From the NCBI GenBank assembly GCA_037893245.1, contig JBAIAA010000409.1, positions 1,975,001 to 2,039,000 of the forward strand: a stretch of 64,000 bases of DNA, in the 5' to 3' direction. The notes beneath the pieces are model-generated. The model searched no databases. It was given only the letters and a program-made list of their open reading frames with translations, and was not told the DNA's origin. This document shows positions 11,189 to 22,704 of this stretch, one piece after another. The position numbers were made by a program, and so were the translations under genes. This stretch comes from Crossaster papposus (taxonomy: Eukaryota; Echinodermata; Asteroidea; Velatida; Solasteridae). The number at the start of each line of letters is the position of its first letter. Within the stretch, counting starts at the first letter, position 1.

Positions 11189-14100
11189 GTCAGTGTTCAG
11201 ACTTAATGTTTACCCTAACTCCCGTTCAATACCTACCGGTATAGGTATAATCAATAAAATGAGTGACAGTCGCCTATAATCAGCAAATGAGGGGCAGTTA
11301 CATGTATGATGTCATTTTGAGGGTACAAACAGACATGGACCCAACCTTTTTTCACAAAGACCTTCTATTCTTTCCGTAACGTACCGGTATGATGTTATCG
11401 GGACATTCCATAGGGTTTGTGTGCTGGAGGAAATTCTCTCTACACTTAAACCCTAATGTTGTTGGACCTTGAGACCTCTAGACCCAAAATGCTTTGGGGA
11501 CAGCAAAATGTCCTCGCAAGCCGGTCAGCTTCTGGTACATGTAACTGCGAAAAGCAGGGATGTAGTCTAATCCATCACAAGTCCCTGCAAGTCCCTGCAA
11601 GTCCATCACAAGTCCTTCAGTTCCAATCCAATCACAAGCTATTCAAATCAGCTTTGACAAAAGCATTCCTTTGTCATTGTTCATCCAGTTACTTGTGACT
11701 GCCTTTATGAAGGGACTTGTGACTGGCTTCACGAAAGGACTTGTGAACGGACTCGACTACAACCCTGGCGAAAAGCACATCGGCGTCGTAGTCTTAAACC
11801 TCTTGCCATGGCCTGGTAAGGGGTGTATCTCCTTGAAGGAATTAGAGCTAGAGGAGCTCGGTCTGGAATAAACTTTTTCCCCCAATTTGAAGACCTCGGT
11901 GTCCTCGATGTCTTGAGCGCGTCCCTAAGCAATTCACTAATTGATGGCAAAATTGTCTTGAGTGCATCAAATTTGGTGTCTACAATTTTGTCAAAAGTAT
12001 GCTGACGAGCCACTGCCGGACTTTGGATGGCTGATCTAAAAAGGATAAGTTTACAAGTGCAGTATATACCCACCCTTTAGATTTCAATAGAACATTATGT
12101 TGACTGGTTGAGTTTAGTTAGGTTTATGGGTTCCTCATACGTGTATCTTAAGTGGTCTTTGTTGGCTTTAAAGTGTTACCCTACAGTACTTTGTAGACGT
12201 AATTATTTTGCGCTCATATATTATTACATCAGTTGAAATAAATGCATTTATAAATACCTTAATTAACCCTAACCCTCCAGGGTATTTTGGCTAGAAACCC
12301 TGCCAGACGCAACAGATAGCATACTTTGTCACATTGCCTTGTGTGCAGAGTCCAGCAAGGTCAAGCAGTCACCACAGATGCACTGTGCTGGATCTGGCCG
12401 AGCACTTTGTAACTCTTTGTTTCTCCCAACCCAGGAGTAAATAGGTACCTGTGAGGGCAGAGATGGTTATTGTGGTTGATATAGCTCAGCTTCGTGTCAA
12501 AATGGCATTTCCTATATTGATGATGCTGCCATTTTGACACAAAGCTGAGCTAAATCAACCACAATGACCATATCTGCCCTCACAGGTACCCATTTACTCC
12601 TGGGTGGAGAGAAGCAAAGAGTGACAAAGTGCTTGCCTCAAGGCACACACGCCACAACCCCAGGTTGGACTCGAACCCAGGACTTGCGGAATTATCCGCA
12701 GACTACGAATTCAGTGTTCCAGACCACAAGGCCACGGTACTCCACACTTGCGAGGACTTAACAACATTGTGTACATGTACATGTAGTATGTAACATGTTT
12801 TGTTTTCTTGACTTATTTTCAATCAGGCCATTGCATTAGGAGAGATAGGCTTGGACTATTCCAACCGCTGCACATCGGACAGGCCATTGCAACTGGAGGT
12901 GTTTCGTCGGCAGCTGCAGATTGCCCTGCAGATGGGCAAGCCACTGGTGATCCACAGCCGGGATGCCGAACACGACACGCTCAGCATCATGAAGGAAGTG
13001 GTGCCCAAAAACTACAAGATCCATCGCCACTGCTTTACTGGCTCTCCACAAGAGGCTAGGTATGGTACCATTGTCTGCGTACTATTCTGGTTCCCAGACT
13101 AACAAAATTATCGTATTCCTGATGAATTATTAGGTCTGGTAGCTTCCAATGTTACGTGATAAAAACCAGTTAAAAGTTTCCGAAAATGTCCGAAGCTTTT
13201 TTTATACGTTCTATTGATGGTCTGGTATTATTGTTAATGTTTGCGATGTTTGAGTGTTTCTGGGGGCTAGTTGGTTATTAACAAAATTAATAGCTGTAGA
13301 ACCAGATGATTTTTTTTTCTGGTTTGCATTTAAGAATCAAAGCTTACAAAAATCAACACTAGACGAAATGCCTAATATAATGCAGGCATTGGACCTTCTT
13401 GGAAAAAGCCGTTATAATTTGAATTGTTGTATCGTCTAAAAAATAGCTGCGTTGCGCTAACACATGTAAAACAACGAAATTGTGTCTTGGGCACAATTCT
13501 GCAATAATTTTTTTCTACCAATGATATCATTTTATCAGGCAGAATAGAGCCTGAAAGAAAGTGTCGCACGTACATGTAGTCTTTCAAAGACTCGTCCCGC
13601 CCTCAGAGGTGCAATAATTTTACACTGGGTTGTTCTTCGCTTGCTATAATTTTGGCAGAATGATGTCTAAATGTAACCACCCAAAAAAACATTCATGTTG
13701 GACTTTGATCTTGGTATTCTTTAAGGAAAATTGATCTAAAATCACTTGGAGATGGGTTAAAAAAAATTCTTCCACGTCACTGGTTCTCTCCATGTTTTCT
13801 TATGGAAAGAAACTATTGATAACTGGTTTTAAGTAGTCGACTAGAGTAGTCCAACTATCCTGCATTCGAACTATGGTTAACCATAGTTTGCGACCGAACT
13901 TGCTCTATAGTCTTGGTTATGGTTCTATTTCTGCTCACTGAACTACTAGTCCATAACAGTTGTAAATATTTGTTTTGTGAACTAACTAAAGTTGAAATTA
14001 TTCCCTCTTCCGCTATTTTATATTTTGGCATGGCAGAAACTTCTTCCGAGCCTTCCCGAATTCTTTTATTGGCCTGACGGCACTGGTCACGTTTACCTCG

Positions 14101-16085
14101 GCCTACCCGGTCCATCGCACAGCTACGGAAATCCCACTCGGCAAAATTCTACTGGAGACGGACGCTCCTTACTTCCTTCCTAAGCAGGTACAGAAAGTCT
14201 TTCTTTTTTTATTAAAACAAATGTATTTGTAACTTTTATTTCAATGTTGCTATTCATTACAATATATATGTGACCTGTTCCAACGAAACTCGGACAAAGA
14301 TGTACAGTGTGTTTTATTCCAATGTACTCGTGAGGGCATTATGGGCTGGATTTTACCATTTTTGAGGTTTTGAGTTTTTCTGAATCTCGAACTACTAATC
14401 TACAATCTTCACAAATTTGAACATAATCCGTCACTCACGGAAGTGAAGCAATTGTGTATAGAAATATTACGCTTTTTTGAAATTTAAAGCTGTCTATCTC
14501 ATAATTAAGTTGTCATCACTCAATCCTTCCCCCAGGAGAGATACATGTACAGTGGGTTGGGGTATGTAAATGATACCTCATTTTAAAGCTGAGAACCTAG
14601 AGAATTTGAAAAAAGCAAAATCTAAAAAACATCAACTTTGTCCGTGTTTTGTTGGAGCAGGTCACGTATGTACATGTACAATCATATAGTAATTAACAGA
14701 TAATTAAAGAATTTGATAGAAACTATGTACATGTACACAATAAGTTAAATAAAGAAGCGGTATTAAAATTAAGTGACAACATTTAGGTGTAATGTTAAGT
14801 GTATAACGCTGTTGTGTCCTAACCTATGGACAGACAAATATACAACCAGGTAACCCGAAAAAGAACAACAAAACCCAGCGTAATCAAGACTGGTGTGAGA
14901 CAAGGCTAAATTATTAGTTTACAAATAAGACAAACAATTACAAATACAAATCAAGGAATCAAGCTTTAAAAAAATTAACAAAGACAGACAGAGAAGGTGA
15001 TGATTTAGTAAAGCGAATTGTCTAAACTACAATGTATTGTTCTGGGATTTAAAACAACATTCTTTAATATTTGGTTTTAATTCCACTATTCGGTTTCGAT
15101 TTAGAAAACCGAATATTCTAAACCAACCCCCAAAAGTTTAGTCTTTTCCTTTTTTGTGTGACACGGGCTGAAGAAGACAATTTTAACATCTTCCAATTTT
15201 TATAATTTAAGTGTAAAGGTCATTTTGTTAGGTATTTTCTCTATGCTTCACGCTACGAATTTGATTTGATTTTATGAAATGGAGACCATTGAAAGAGCTT
15301 CAAAATTATATACAACTTGGCCTTCTAGGTGCTATGCTTTTAGAGATTGGAGTTCATGCTAATTAGTTCCAAGTTCACTGAACTGTATCTCAAAAACTAA
15401 CAAGCCAAATGACCAAACAAAATCAGTTCTGCAGGTTTCTCATTATATAGGCCAATCATAACATCAAATATCGTTTTTAATAGTGTGAGGGTTGGGTCCA
15501 AAAGACCAGGAATAACTCGTGGAGTGCCGCGGTCTCGTGGTCTGGAGCATTGAATTGTTAATCTATAGGTAAAGATATAGGCTTTGGGTGACTGGGTTCG
15601 AATCTGGCCTGGGACCCCGGTGCGTGTGCCCTTGGGTAAGGCACTTTGTCACTCATTGCTTCTCTCCACCCAGGAATAAATGGGTGCCTGTTAGGGCAGA
15701 GATGGTTATTGTGGTTGATTTAGCTGCTTTGCGCCTAAATGGCAGCATCGAGCTGTATACTCCCCAGAGAGCTGAGATGTTATTTGGAATGTTTCATGGG
15801 CCCAATGACCGGGGTAAGATACGTGCGCTATATAAGAACTGCATCAAAAAATTTAATGGCGCTATAGCGCTGTTGAAGGAATGAAAAAGATAGATACATG
15901 TGTTTATTTCATTCCTTTCTCTCTTTTTTAAATTTTGTATTCCAAAGTGTCCTCGCATCATGCGCTGGGCCAACCCCAGCATGGCCATCTTTGTAGCTGC
16001 CCGCATCGCTCAGCTCAGAGGCATCCCCTTAGATGAGGTTCTGTATGCCGTCCGTAGGAACACCACGGCGATGTATGGTATTTAA
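7358..16085 (+). CDS. TATDN2: TATDN2, TatD-family metal-dependent nuclease (whole gene, four coding exons)
   Basis: Exons 7358-11188, 12827-13059, 14037-14187 and 15948-16085 join in phase to 1450 codons ending TAA. Residues 1 to about 1180 are low-complexity, rich in Ser, Lys, Glu and Gln, and probably disordered. The C-terminal TatD domain (about 1185-1450) has all expected metal-binding positions: THCH (H1190, H1192), GEIGLDY (E1283), VIHSRD (H1320), HRHCF (H1343, H1345) and ETDAPY (D1397). TatD enzymes are metal-dependent phosphodiesterases acting on nucleic acids; the vertebrate TATDN2 protein is also long-tailed but considerably shorter. The start is uncertain: the acceptor CCTTCAG at 7329 precedes the exon, and the frame stays open back to it, so an upstream coding exon is possible. 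ATG 7358 is the first in-frame Met. Confidence 0.93.
11555..11767. mobile_element. hAT-type MITE family F with perfect 8-bp target duplication (copy F1)
   Basis: The ends are CAGGGATGTAGT and ACTACAACCCTG. GCGAAAAG flanks the element on both sides (11547-11554 and 11768-11775). CAGGG-type ends and 8-bp duplications are diagnostic of hAT elements. The interior carries imperfect repeats of CAAGTCC/GGACTTG. It lies in TATDN2 intron 1. Confidence 0.9.
12263..12402 (+). mobile_element. MITE family I, right end missing (copy I2)
   Basis: Starts TTAA-CCCTAACCCTCC and follows the 6565 copy closely, then breaks off directly into a SINE-derived sequence. Confidence 0.6.
12403..12750 (-). mobile_element. 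tRNA-derived SINE, with an inverted partial copy beside it
   Basis: On the minus strand a head with the RNA polymerase III B-box GGTTCGAGTCC (about 12665-12675) leads into a body containing CTCTCCACCCAGGAGTAAAT. A truncated plus-oriented copy of the same body (about 12403-12510) faces it, giving a hairpin of about 100-bp arms around 12515. The same SINE is at 15518. Confidence 0.7.
12827..13059 (+). CDS. TATDN2: TATDN2 coding exon 2
   Basis: Acceptor TTTCAATCAG. 77 codons plus two bases, read from phase 0: AIALGEIGLDYS through HRHCFTGSPQEA. It contains the catalytic Glu of GEIGLDY, the HSRD histidine and the HRHCF motif. Donor CTAG|GTATGG. Confidence 0.95.
13060..14036. other. TATDN2 intron 2
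   Basis: Ordinary A/T-rich intron; no element with clear boundaries was found. Confidence 0.6.
14037..14187 (+). CDS. TATDN2: TATDN2 coding exon 3
   Basis: Acceptor TTGGCATGGCAG. The first base completes the Arg codon, then 50 codons include FPNSFIGLTALVTF and ILLETDAPYFLPKQ, the TatD C-terminal metal-ligand region. Donor CAG|GTACAG in phase 0. Confidence 0.93.
14269..14667. mobile_element. MITE with TGTGACC ends
   Basis: Left end TATGTGACCTGTTCCAACGA and an inverted match at the right (TTGTTGGAGCAGGTCACGTA), about 30 bp of inverted repeat. TA flanks both sides. Elements with the same outer TGTGACC but different interiors are at 23116, 44046 and 51423. Confidence 0.7.
15045..15180 (+). repeat. 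Dispersed repeat X (copy 1)
   Basis: TTTAATATTTGGTTTTAATT through CATCTTCCAATTT matches 27305-27462. The class is unknown. Confidence 0.6.
15518..15845 (+). mobile_element. tRNA-derived SINE, near full length
   Basis: The tRNA-like head ends in the B-box GGGTTCGAATC (about 15592-15602). The body contains TCTCTCCACCCAGGAATAAA, and the tail ends GCGCTATATAAGAAC. It has the same structure as the copy at 12403 and lies 100 bp upstream of TATDN2 coding exon 4. Confidence 0.75.
15948..16085 (+). CDS. TATDN2: TATDN2 coding exon 4 (C-terminus)
   Basis: The acceptor is TGTATTCCAAAG, the only AG in a long pyrimidine stretch. 45 codons plus TAA: a motif with VAARIAQLRGIPLDEV and NTTAMYGI, the TatD terminal helix. 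Vertebrate proteins have two or three more residues at the exon junction; the junction here is slightly shorter. Confidence 0.9.
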   Translation, partial: CPRIMRWANPSMAIFVAARIAQLRGIPLDEVLYAVRRNTTAMYGI

Positions 16086-17250
16086 AAGTACACGTCCGGT
16101 GCAGGAAACCAGTGAAGATAGATTAATTAGGCTTTGGCAAGTCAACAAGTTTCACTTCTAAAGGGGAAAAGGTTTAGCACTTGTACATGGAAGGGGGATC
16201 TCTGGAGTATTTTAAGACCTGGGGTCAGCATTCAAGGTGGCAGAAAGGTACTGTAATTCACTAGTCTTTCAAGGTACCCCTGCCTTGCTACTCGCATCCC
16301 CCAAAATGTAACTTGGTAGGATAGGATAAGTAGAAGGGAAAAAAAATGCACCATTTGTGTTTCCATTGAAAAACACCGGTCCAAGGATGGTGTTGATTCC
16401 CATCAGACCAATCCCCACGTTGACTTTCTCTCGGCTATCAGAACAGGATTTGAGTACACAAAAAACAAGTGCTTACACAATCGCAATGCTTAGCTCAGCC
16501 TATACTTATAAATGTAAAATATAAGTGTTGGGGATAATTAAGTATCGGGGGGGGGGGGGGGGGGGGGGACCAAGAGAGATTGGTGAATTACAGACACCCC
16601 CTTCCATACTGTACAAATGCCAAACCCTTTTCCCTTTAATGGTGAAACAAAGCGAGAGATTCCAGGAGCTGGCATTTGTCCCCAATAATGTTGGGAAAAC
16701 CCTATCGCGTACAGTGGGTGAATCCATTCAAATTTACAACAATATTTGAGGTTTTTGGACTGTTATGGTTGACCTGTTGATGTTCCCTAACGTGGTGCAG
16801 CCCCTAACGTGGCGCGGTCCAAACATGGCGCGGCCCCAAACATGGCGCAGTCCTTTCTTGCGAATTTATTAATTTGTTAGGCCTCTAGTGCTTTATCAAG
16901 CTTTAAACATTCCCGTTCATGAGTTTACCTGTCCGTTACAAAGTAAATTAGCGTGATTTTCCTATTTTATTTTGAATTGCACAGTGAACCTTTTTTTAAA
17001 ATGCACCCAGGCCTACATTACATACCGGTACCTTGTGTGTACATTTCTTTGAATTCGTGTAGTTAAGAATCCTCAACCAAATTTCACCAAACTTGACCAA
17101 AGTACTTATTTTACTCGCACCATGAAAATTCTTTCAACCCACATTTGTAATTGTGATCCCCTTATGCTCTTCTTCACTTTTCTCAAACCTCTAGAGTTCT
17201 TTATCAAAAAGGGAGAAACCTTCTGTGGATGTTGATTAATTAGTCTACAC
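16086..17250. other. Intergenic, with poly-G and a short tandem phrase
   Basis: Poly-G at 16548-16568. Around 16790-16860 the phrase CATGGCGCRG/CGTGGCGCGG recurs four times. No gene or polyadenylation signal was identified with confidence. Confidence 0.5.
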
Positions 17251-17786
17251 AGGGTTGGCGCGGGGTTTGCAGAGGGTTTGCAGAGGGTTGGCAGAGGGTT
17301 GGCAGAGGGTTGGCAGAGGGTTGGCAGAGGGTTGGCAGAGGGTTGGCAGAGGGTTGGCAGAGGGTTGGCGCAGGGTTGGCGCAGGGTTGGCAGAGGGTTG
17401 GCAGAGGGTTGGCAGAGGGTTGGCAGAGGGTTGGCAGAGGGTTGGCAGAGGGTTGGCAGAGGGTTGGCAGAGGGTTGGCGCGGGGTTGACAGTGGGTTGG
17501 CGCGGGTTGGCAGAGGGTTGGCAGAGGGTTGGCAGAGGGTTGGCGCGGGGTTGTCAGAGGGTTGGCAGAGGCTTGGCAGAGGGTTGGCAGAGGCTTGGCA
17601 GAGGCTTGGCAGAGGCTTGGCAGAGGCTTGGCAGAGGCTTGGCAGAGGCTTGGCAGAGGCTTGGCAGAGGCTTGGCAGAGGGTTGGCAGAGGGTTGGCAG
17701 AGGCTTGGCGCGGGGTTGGCAGAGGCTTGGCGCAGGGTTGACAGAGGTACGGCGTAAGGTTGACAGAGGTACGGCGTAAGGTTGAC
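17251..17786. repeat. 11-bp minisatellite, about 48 units in two subtypes
   Basis: The unit GGTTGGCAGAG dominates 17281-17560, and the variant GCTTGGCAGAG dominates about 17565-17680. Scattered GGTTGGCGCG units and a decayed right end contain GTACGGCGTAAGGTTGACAG twice. Long open frames across it in several phases are artefacts of the repeat. The plus strand is G-rich with regularly spaced GGG and GG runs. Confidence 0.96.
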
Positions 17787-18106
17787 AGATTGGTACGGAT
17801 GCCCAATTGAAGAAAAAAAGAGGTACCCGTCAAAGCAAGCCAACCCTAAAATTCAAATCTTGAATGTTGCTGCTCAGTTGCATTGCAGACAACAAAATGT
17901 TTTGTTTTAATTGTCCAAGTACTTTATTCCATAATCTCGAAGTGGTTTCTAAATGAACGATTGGGTACCGGTACCTAGTTTCACTACACACTTCTAGACA
18001 GAGGATTGGTGTGTGGTTAGAAATGTTCAAGTGTAAAACACCCTGTGCGAACCTCACGCCATTCCCACTTACACTTTTGCAACAGTTATTGCTTCTAAAG
18101 ATAACA

Positions 18107-18305
18107 TAGGGCCTTTTCGAAACCTTTGCTTCGCCTCCGAATTCCAAATCACTGAGGAGCAAATAGAACATTTCGGTTCACATCAATCGATTGAATGTTT
18201 CTAAAGCACAACAGGCATCAGAATGAGGCTGGAGATCTCGCAGTTGAGAATTTTAATTCACCTCAAGCCAAAGACGAAGCAAGGAATTCAAAAAGCCCCT
18301 TAGAC
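18107..18305. mobile_element. Small MITE family J (copy J1)
   Basis: GGGCCTTTTCGAAACCTTTG near the left end is matched in inverse orientation by GAATTCAAAAAGCCCC at the right. A shorter relative is at 48486-48573. Confidence 0.6.
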
Positions 18306-18607
18306 ATCTGTACTGTAAATAGATTGTGAGAAAAAAACCGGTGCATTGTGTTTTGTATAATTCTGTCATTGTCCAATTGTTTGAAGACAAAAGTTAACAA
18401 AAGTTGAAGATAATTTACAGTTTTCCGATTCTGCGTTGAATTTAATTGACTTGGAATAATGATCCAAAATATTAGACACATATTTAACGTGGTGTAGTTG
18501 ATAATAGCTCCTCTCGATATTGATAGTTGATGAAAAAAGTTGCTGAGGGAAATAGTTTGTCAACTTCCATAAAAACCATATTACATTTGTTTTACTATAC
18601 CTCATAT

Positions 18608-18840
18608 CAGGGTTGTAGTCGAGTGACTGCAAGTCCGTTCACAAGTCCTTTCGAGAAGCCAGTCACAAGTCCCTTCATAAAGGCAGTCACAAGTAACTGG
18701 ATGAACAATGACAAAGGAATGCTTTTGTCAAAGCTGATTTGAATAGCTTGTTATTTGAATTGGAACTGAAAGACTTGTGATGGACTTGCAGGGACTTAAG
18801 AGACTTGCAGGGACTTGTGATGAACTTGACTACATCTCTG
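18608..18840. mobile_element. hAT-type MITE family F, inverted copy (F2)
   Basis: Ends CAGGGTTGTAGT and CTACATCTCTG. The flanks CCTCATAT (18600-18607) and CCTCATAC (18841-18848) are an 8-bp duplication with one mismatch. It is in reverse orientation relative to 11555. Confidence 0.85.
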
Positions 18841-18849
18841 CCTCATACA

Positions 18850-19165
18850 TATTCAGTTGTCTACAATTTCAGTGTGCCATCATGTTTTCATAAGTAGCTT
18901 GGGTGGTGTTCGCAAGTGCGTACTACACCCGTGTGACAGTTCCACGATTGCTTTGTAAAGTGTATACGTAATAGACTGTCACATGAGTTACCCGTACGAT
19001 AGTCTACTTGAACATGCTGATTTGCCCTGTGCATGAATATTTGGCATATTTGGCGTGAATAACAGCAAAAATAGCGGCTGGTATGTGATGGTGGATGGAA
19101 CTGTGAGAATTCAGCTCTTAATCATGAATACCTCACGAGGTGTAGTAAAATGGTTGAAACTTTAT
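18850..19165 (+). repeat. Dispersed repeat L (copy 1)
   Basis: Contains GTGCGTACTACACCCGTGTG and a TTCCACGATTGC segment that recur in the same order at about 42655-42895. Confidence 0.6.
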
Positions 19166-19169
19166 CCGA

Positions 19170-20766
19170 TCTTCCCATTGGTTGATAAAAGTTCACTACT
19201 TAGGGAGGAAGTTATCCACTGAAAAAAGTAACCACATTGTTTAGATTATCATGTACATATTCCAGTGTTTTCTATGTAATCTTTTTTATAAATATTAGAA
19301 ACGAGAGCTGTGTATTTTACTTGCTTATTTGCTTATTTGCACTGAGCGCATGCATAGCAAGGGGACTACATACACTCATTACACTTAACCATTACCAATT
19401 GGAGTGTCTGGCTTTTGTTAATTTGCACAACTAATTTATTTTATATTTTTCACTTTTATATATAAAAAAGAATACACAGAGATTTGATATCCCTATTTTT
19501 GTTCATTCATATCAAACATTCCCCCACCCTTTCCTCTTGTTTACACTGCAATGCACCTCAAAAGTCACCTTACAAAAAAGTCCAAGTTTTTTTTACATGG
19601 CACTCCAAATCACTCCAAGGAATGCCATATGAAACTGCAGGTCAACTGGTTCATGCTAGGGGGTCATGGTGTATTACAACATGTACACTGTGTAAGCAAT
19701 GCCATATGCCCATTTAATAACTACACTGAGAAAAGCTCTTCATTAGACCGTTCAACACACTGCAGCTGGAGTGAATTGGCATGTACGGTACCACTGCCAT
19801 AATACTTTTATCCTGATTTTGTTCTCCAACTATTTTTCCCTCAACTTTTTCTCCTACTTGTTTATATCGGAGTACATGAAACACAAGATTTCGCGCAGTG
19901 AATTTTAACTCAAAAATTTAGAAATGAGATAAATCTGTTTTTTAACATTTAAACAGTGCAATCCACTGTCTCTGATTTTAACTTTTACAGTTTTATGAAA
20001 TCTGCCCTGGGAAATATTATAGTATCCTGACGCTACTTCAGTGATTGTGTACTACCTAACAAAATTGCAAATGTTTGTTGTTAAAAAGACATGAATCTAG
20101 GACCATTTGTCCAGTGATTGACCTTCTTTGAGATGATACATACATTTATAAAGAATAAGGAAAAACGTCAGGTTGCAACATTCTTTCCTCTGCCTGTTTT
20201 CTGAATTTTCTTTGATAGTTTGTAGCCAGCTCAAATTTGTTGTTTTCATTTGTTCCGAGCTAGTGTCTGTATATAATTTTGGTTCTTTTCATTTTTTTCA
20301 TCAGCGAGTTGCTGTTGATGAAATGAACTTGACAAAGAACGTTTTTCTAAGGTGGCAATACTTTATGCGAATACTTGTGAAACTATAATCAACAAGACCA
20401 TTTGCCATGTTATAATGATAATAGTAGAAAACAAAGTATTTATTTTTCCGAAATGTTAGTTTCACTTTTTGTATTTACTTTATTTAACACATTCAGCTCA
20501 CTTGCCATATTTTCAACTTGATATTTGTTTTGTTATTGTAGTCCACCCATTCTGTATGGTGTATATGCAAATTTATTCAATTGACCGCAGTCCAAATAAC
20601 TTGGTTCTTGCTTATTGCCTTTTAAACATTTGGTCATGATAATGTCCCCAAAAAGCGTTAAGTGGGGTCCAAGTTACTCGGACTAAAGCTGACTGGTGTT
20701 TTTGATGAATTTAACCAAGTGCTTTTTCTTATTAAAGTGACAGTATTTTAATTTGTGCAAATACAT
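19170..20766. other. Intergenic, nothing recognised
   Basis: A/T-rich. The segment about 19530-19615 (ending TTTTTACATGGCACTCCAAA) has a weaker relative at 36300-36360. No exon was found. Confidence 0.5.
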
Positions 20767-21187
20767 TTAAAGGTAGTGTACACCATTTGCTTTTGCTGTT
20801 ATTTTTTCAAAATGAATGGGTTAGGTATTCATATTTAATTAATAGTAAATATTGTGACGCTGACCCGTTTAAAGTTTTGTGTTCATAGAAGCTCAGAAAA
20901 AACAAGGAAAAAAAGGGCTGTTCGTGCAGTCTGGTTCCTTGACTACCTTCATACGAATGTCAATACATTGGGGGGGGGGGAGTGCAGTATTTGAAAATAG
21001 TCAGGTTTTTACGCAATCATTTAAAATTGATACAAGATTCCACTTTTTTTGAAAACCACATCACACCAGGTGCCGTGATTTCACAGGATGCTCGAGGCTG
21101 TTATTCACTTACAGTCGAGTAAGGTATTTTATAATAATTCAGTAGTTTTGGTTTTTGATGTTTGCAAATGGTGTATACTACCTTTAA
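20767..21187. mobile_element. TTAA-flanked element sharing family B ends (copy B10)
   Basis: Begins TTAA-AGGTAGTGTACACCATTTGC and ends GCAAATGGTGTATACTACCT-TTAA. The interior differs from family B, so only the ends are shared. It contains a short poly-G run. Confidence 0.7.
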
Positions 21188-21200
21188 ATAAGCAAGACCT

Positions 21201-21572
21201 AATTGACCATTTGCGTGTGGAATTTAAATAATATCTGATACACTGACTTGTTCACACAGCTTGGCACAGTTTGACTTTAAATTATCCAGACCAAATACAA
21301 TGTTGCTATATATCACGTGATTCGGGGCAAGCTCTTGCATAGTTACGTTAGAGACGCTCGGCACCAATACATTGTTCACAACAGTTGAGAATGGTACAAG
21401 AACACCAAACCATTCCAGAGCCGGGGGTTGCTAGCGTAAGGCTTGCCCCGAATCACGCGATATAGCAACAGTGTCTTTGGTCTGGAGAATTTTAATGTAA
21501 ACTGTGCCAAACTGTGTGAACAAGTCAGTGTACCAGATATTATTCAAATTCCACACGCAAATGGCCAATTAC
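21201..21572. mobile_element. Inverted repeat with arms of about 135 bp
   Basis: Left arm from AATTGACCATTTGCGTGTGG to GATTCGGGGCAAGC; the right arm is the imperfect inverse ending at about 21570. The spacer is about 100 bp. It starts 14 bp after the TTAA element at 20767. Confidence 0.75.
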
Positions 21573-22276
21573 GCCATGTTCAACAGTACAGTAGGGGAGA
21601 AACATTTAGATCTGAAAAGTACCAAAGTATTTATTTTCTAAAAGATTACTTTTACTTTTATTACCTTTATTTATTATAATCACATTCCATTCACTTGCCA
21701 CTCTCATTTTGAATAAAAACAGATTTTCATTTTGAACAATTCAGTTTCGAACAAAAAAGTTTGTTATGCTTATTATTATTATCTTCGCATTAATTTGATG
21801 TCATTCAAAGCGCCAGCTGCTGAAATCATTCTTCAAAATCCACCTAACCACTTTATGTACATTTTTTAATATTAATTCATTGGTTTGATACAACAAAATA
21901 ATGTTACACATTGTTTATCCAGGATTTGCCACAACGAAACAAAACCTGCTGGGTGTGTTATGCTTCATTGGGACCAGACAGATCCTGGCGAAACTGACAC
22001 CGTGTGGTTTACTTGAGAAGTGAAAATAACGGCCAATTATTTTTAACACCGGCCAACCGAATCTAATGAAAAAAACTGTCGCTGCCCGAGTGCGTGTTCA
22101 TTCAGGAATTATTATGCAACACTTACACCTCATTTCATTTTATTTTTTAGGTTTCCCCGGCTTTTTTAAAAACATTTTCCATTTGAAATTACCAACTCTC
22201 GCATTTAATTTTATCCGTGGAAAACAAATCACACGCTTTTACCAAACAAATGTTGTCATTTACCATTTAATTTGGT

Positions 22277-22470
22277 AATTTCTTGAATTATCATGAATGG
22301 GTAGATTTGAGGGGTTGTATTTTATAGTAAATGTAGTTTAACTGACCTGTCTGAAGTTGTACAATCATGGATGCTCAGAAAATCAAGAAAAACGGCGATC
22401 GTTTTCAACCGGCGTCGGGCAGTGATTCTTATGTTGTTCTTGTTTTTTTCGCGGTCTTGGAAATATTTGT
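22277..22470 (+). mobile_element. MITE family B fragment (copy B2)
   Basis: Internal family B sequence (GAATGGGTAGATTTGAGGGG through CGGCGTCGGGCAGTGATTC) without either terminus. Confidence 0.6.
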
Positions 22471-22478
22471 CATTTACT

Positions 22479-22704
22479 GATAAAATTCGTCTAAGCTGTT
22501 GCCGAAAAGCAGCATGATCATAAATCGAATTCGTCTTATATTAATTAATTTCAAACTTATGTAAAATACATTAGTCTGATGTGTGCTTGAGTCAGTCACA
22601 CATGAGACTAATTTACTTAGCATAAGTTTGAAAGTGATTGATACAAGACGAATTCAATCTCTGAAGACTGCCTTTCGACAACAGTTTAGACGAATTTGAT
22701 CTGT
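22479..22704. mobile_element. Near-palindromic element, arms of about 110 bp
   Basis: AAATTCGTCTAAGCTGTTG at the left is mirrored by CAACAGTTTAGACGAATTT at the right, and the match continues inward to the centre near 22590. It may have inserted next to or into the family B fragment. Confidence 0.7.

Noticed and set aside
17106..17843. Open frames up to 245 codons rich in NPLPTLCQPSA or GLAEGWQRV repeats
   Set aside because: Translations of an 11-bp minisatellite, open on both strands and in several phases; no splice or start context.
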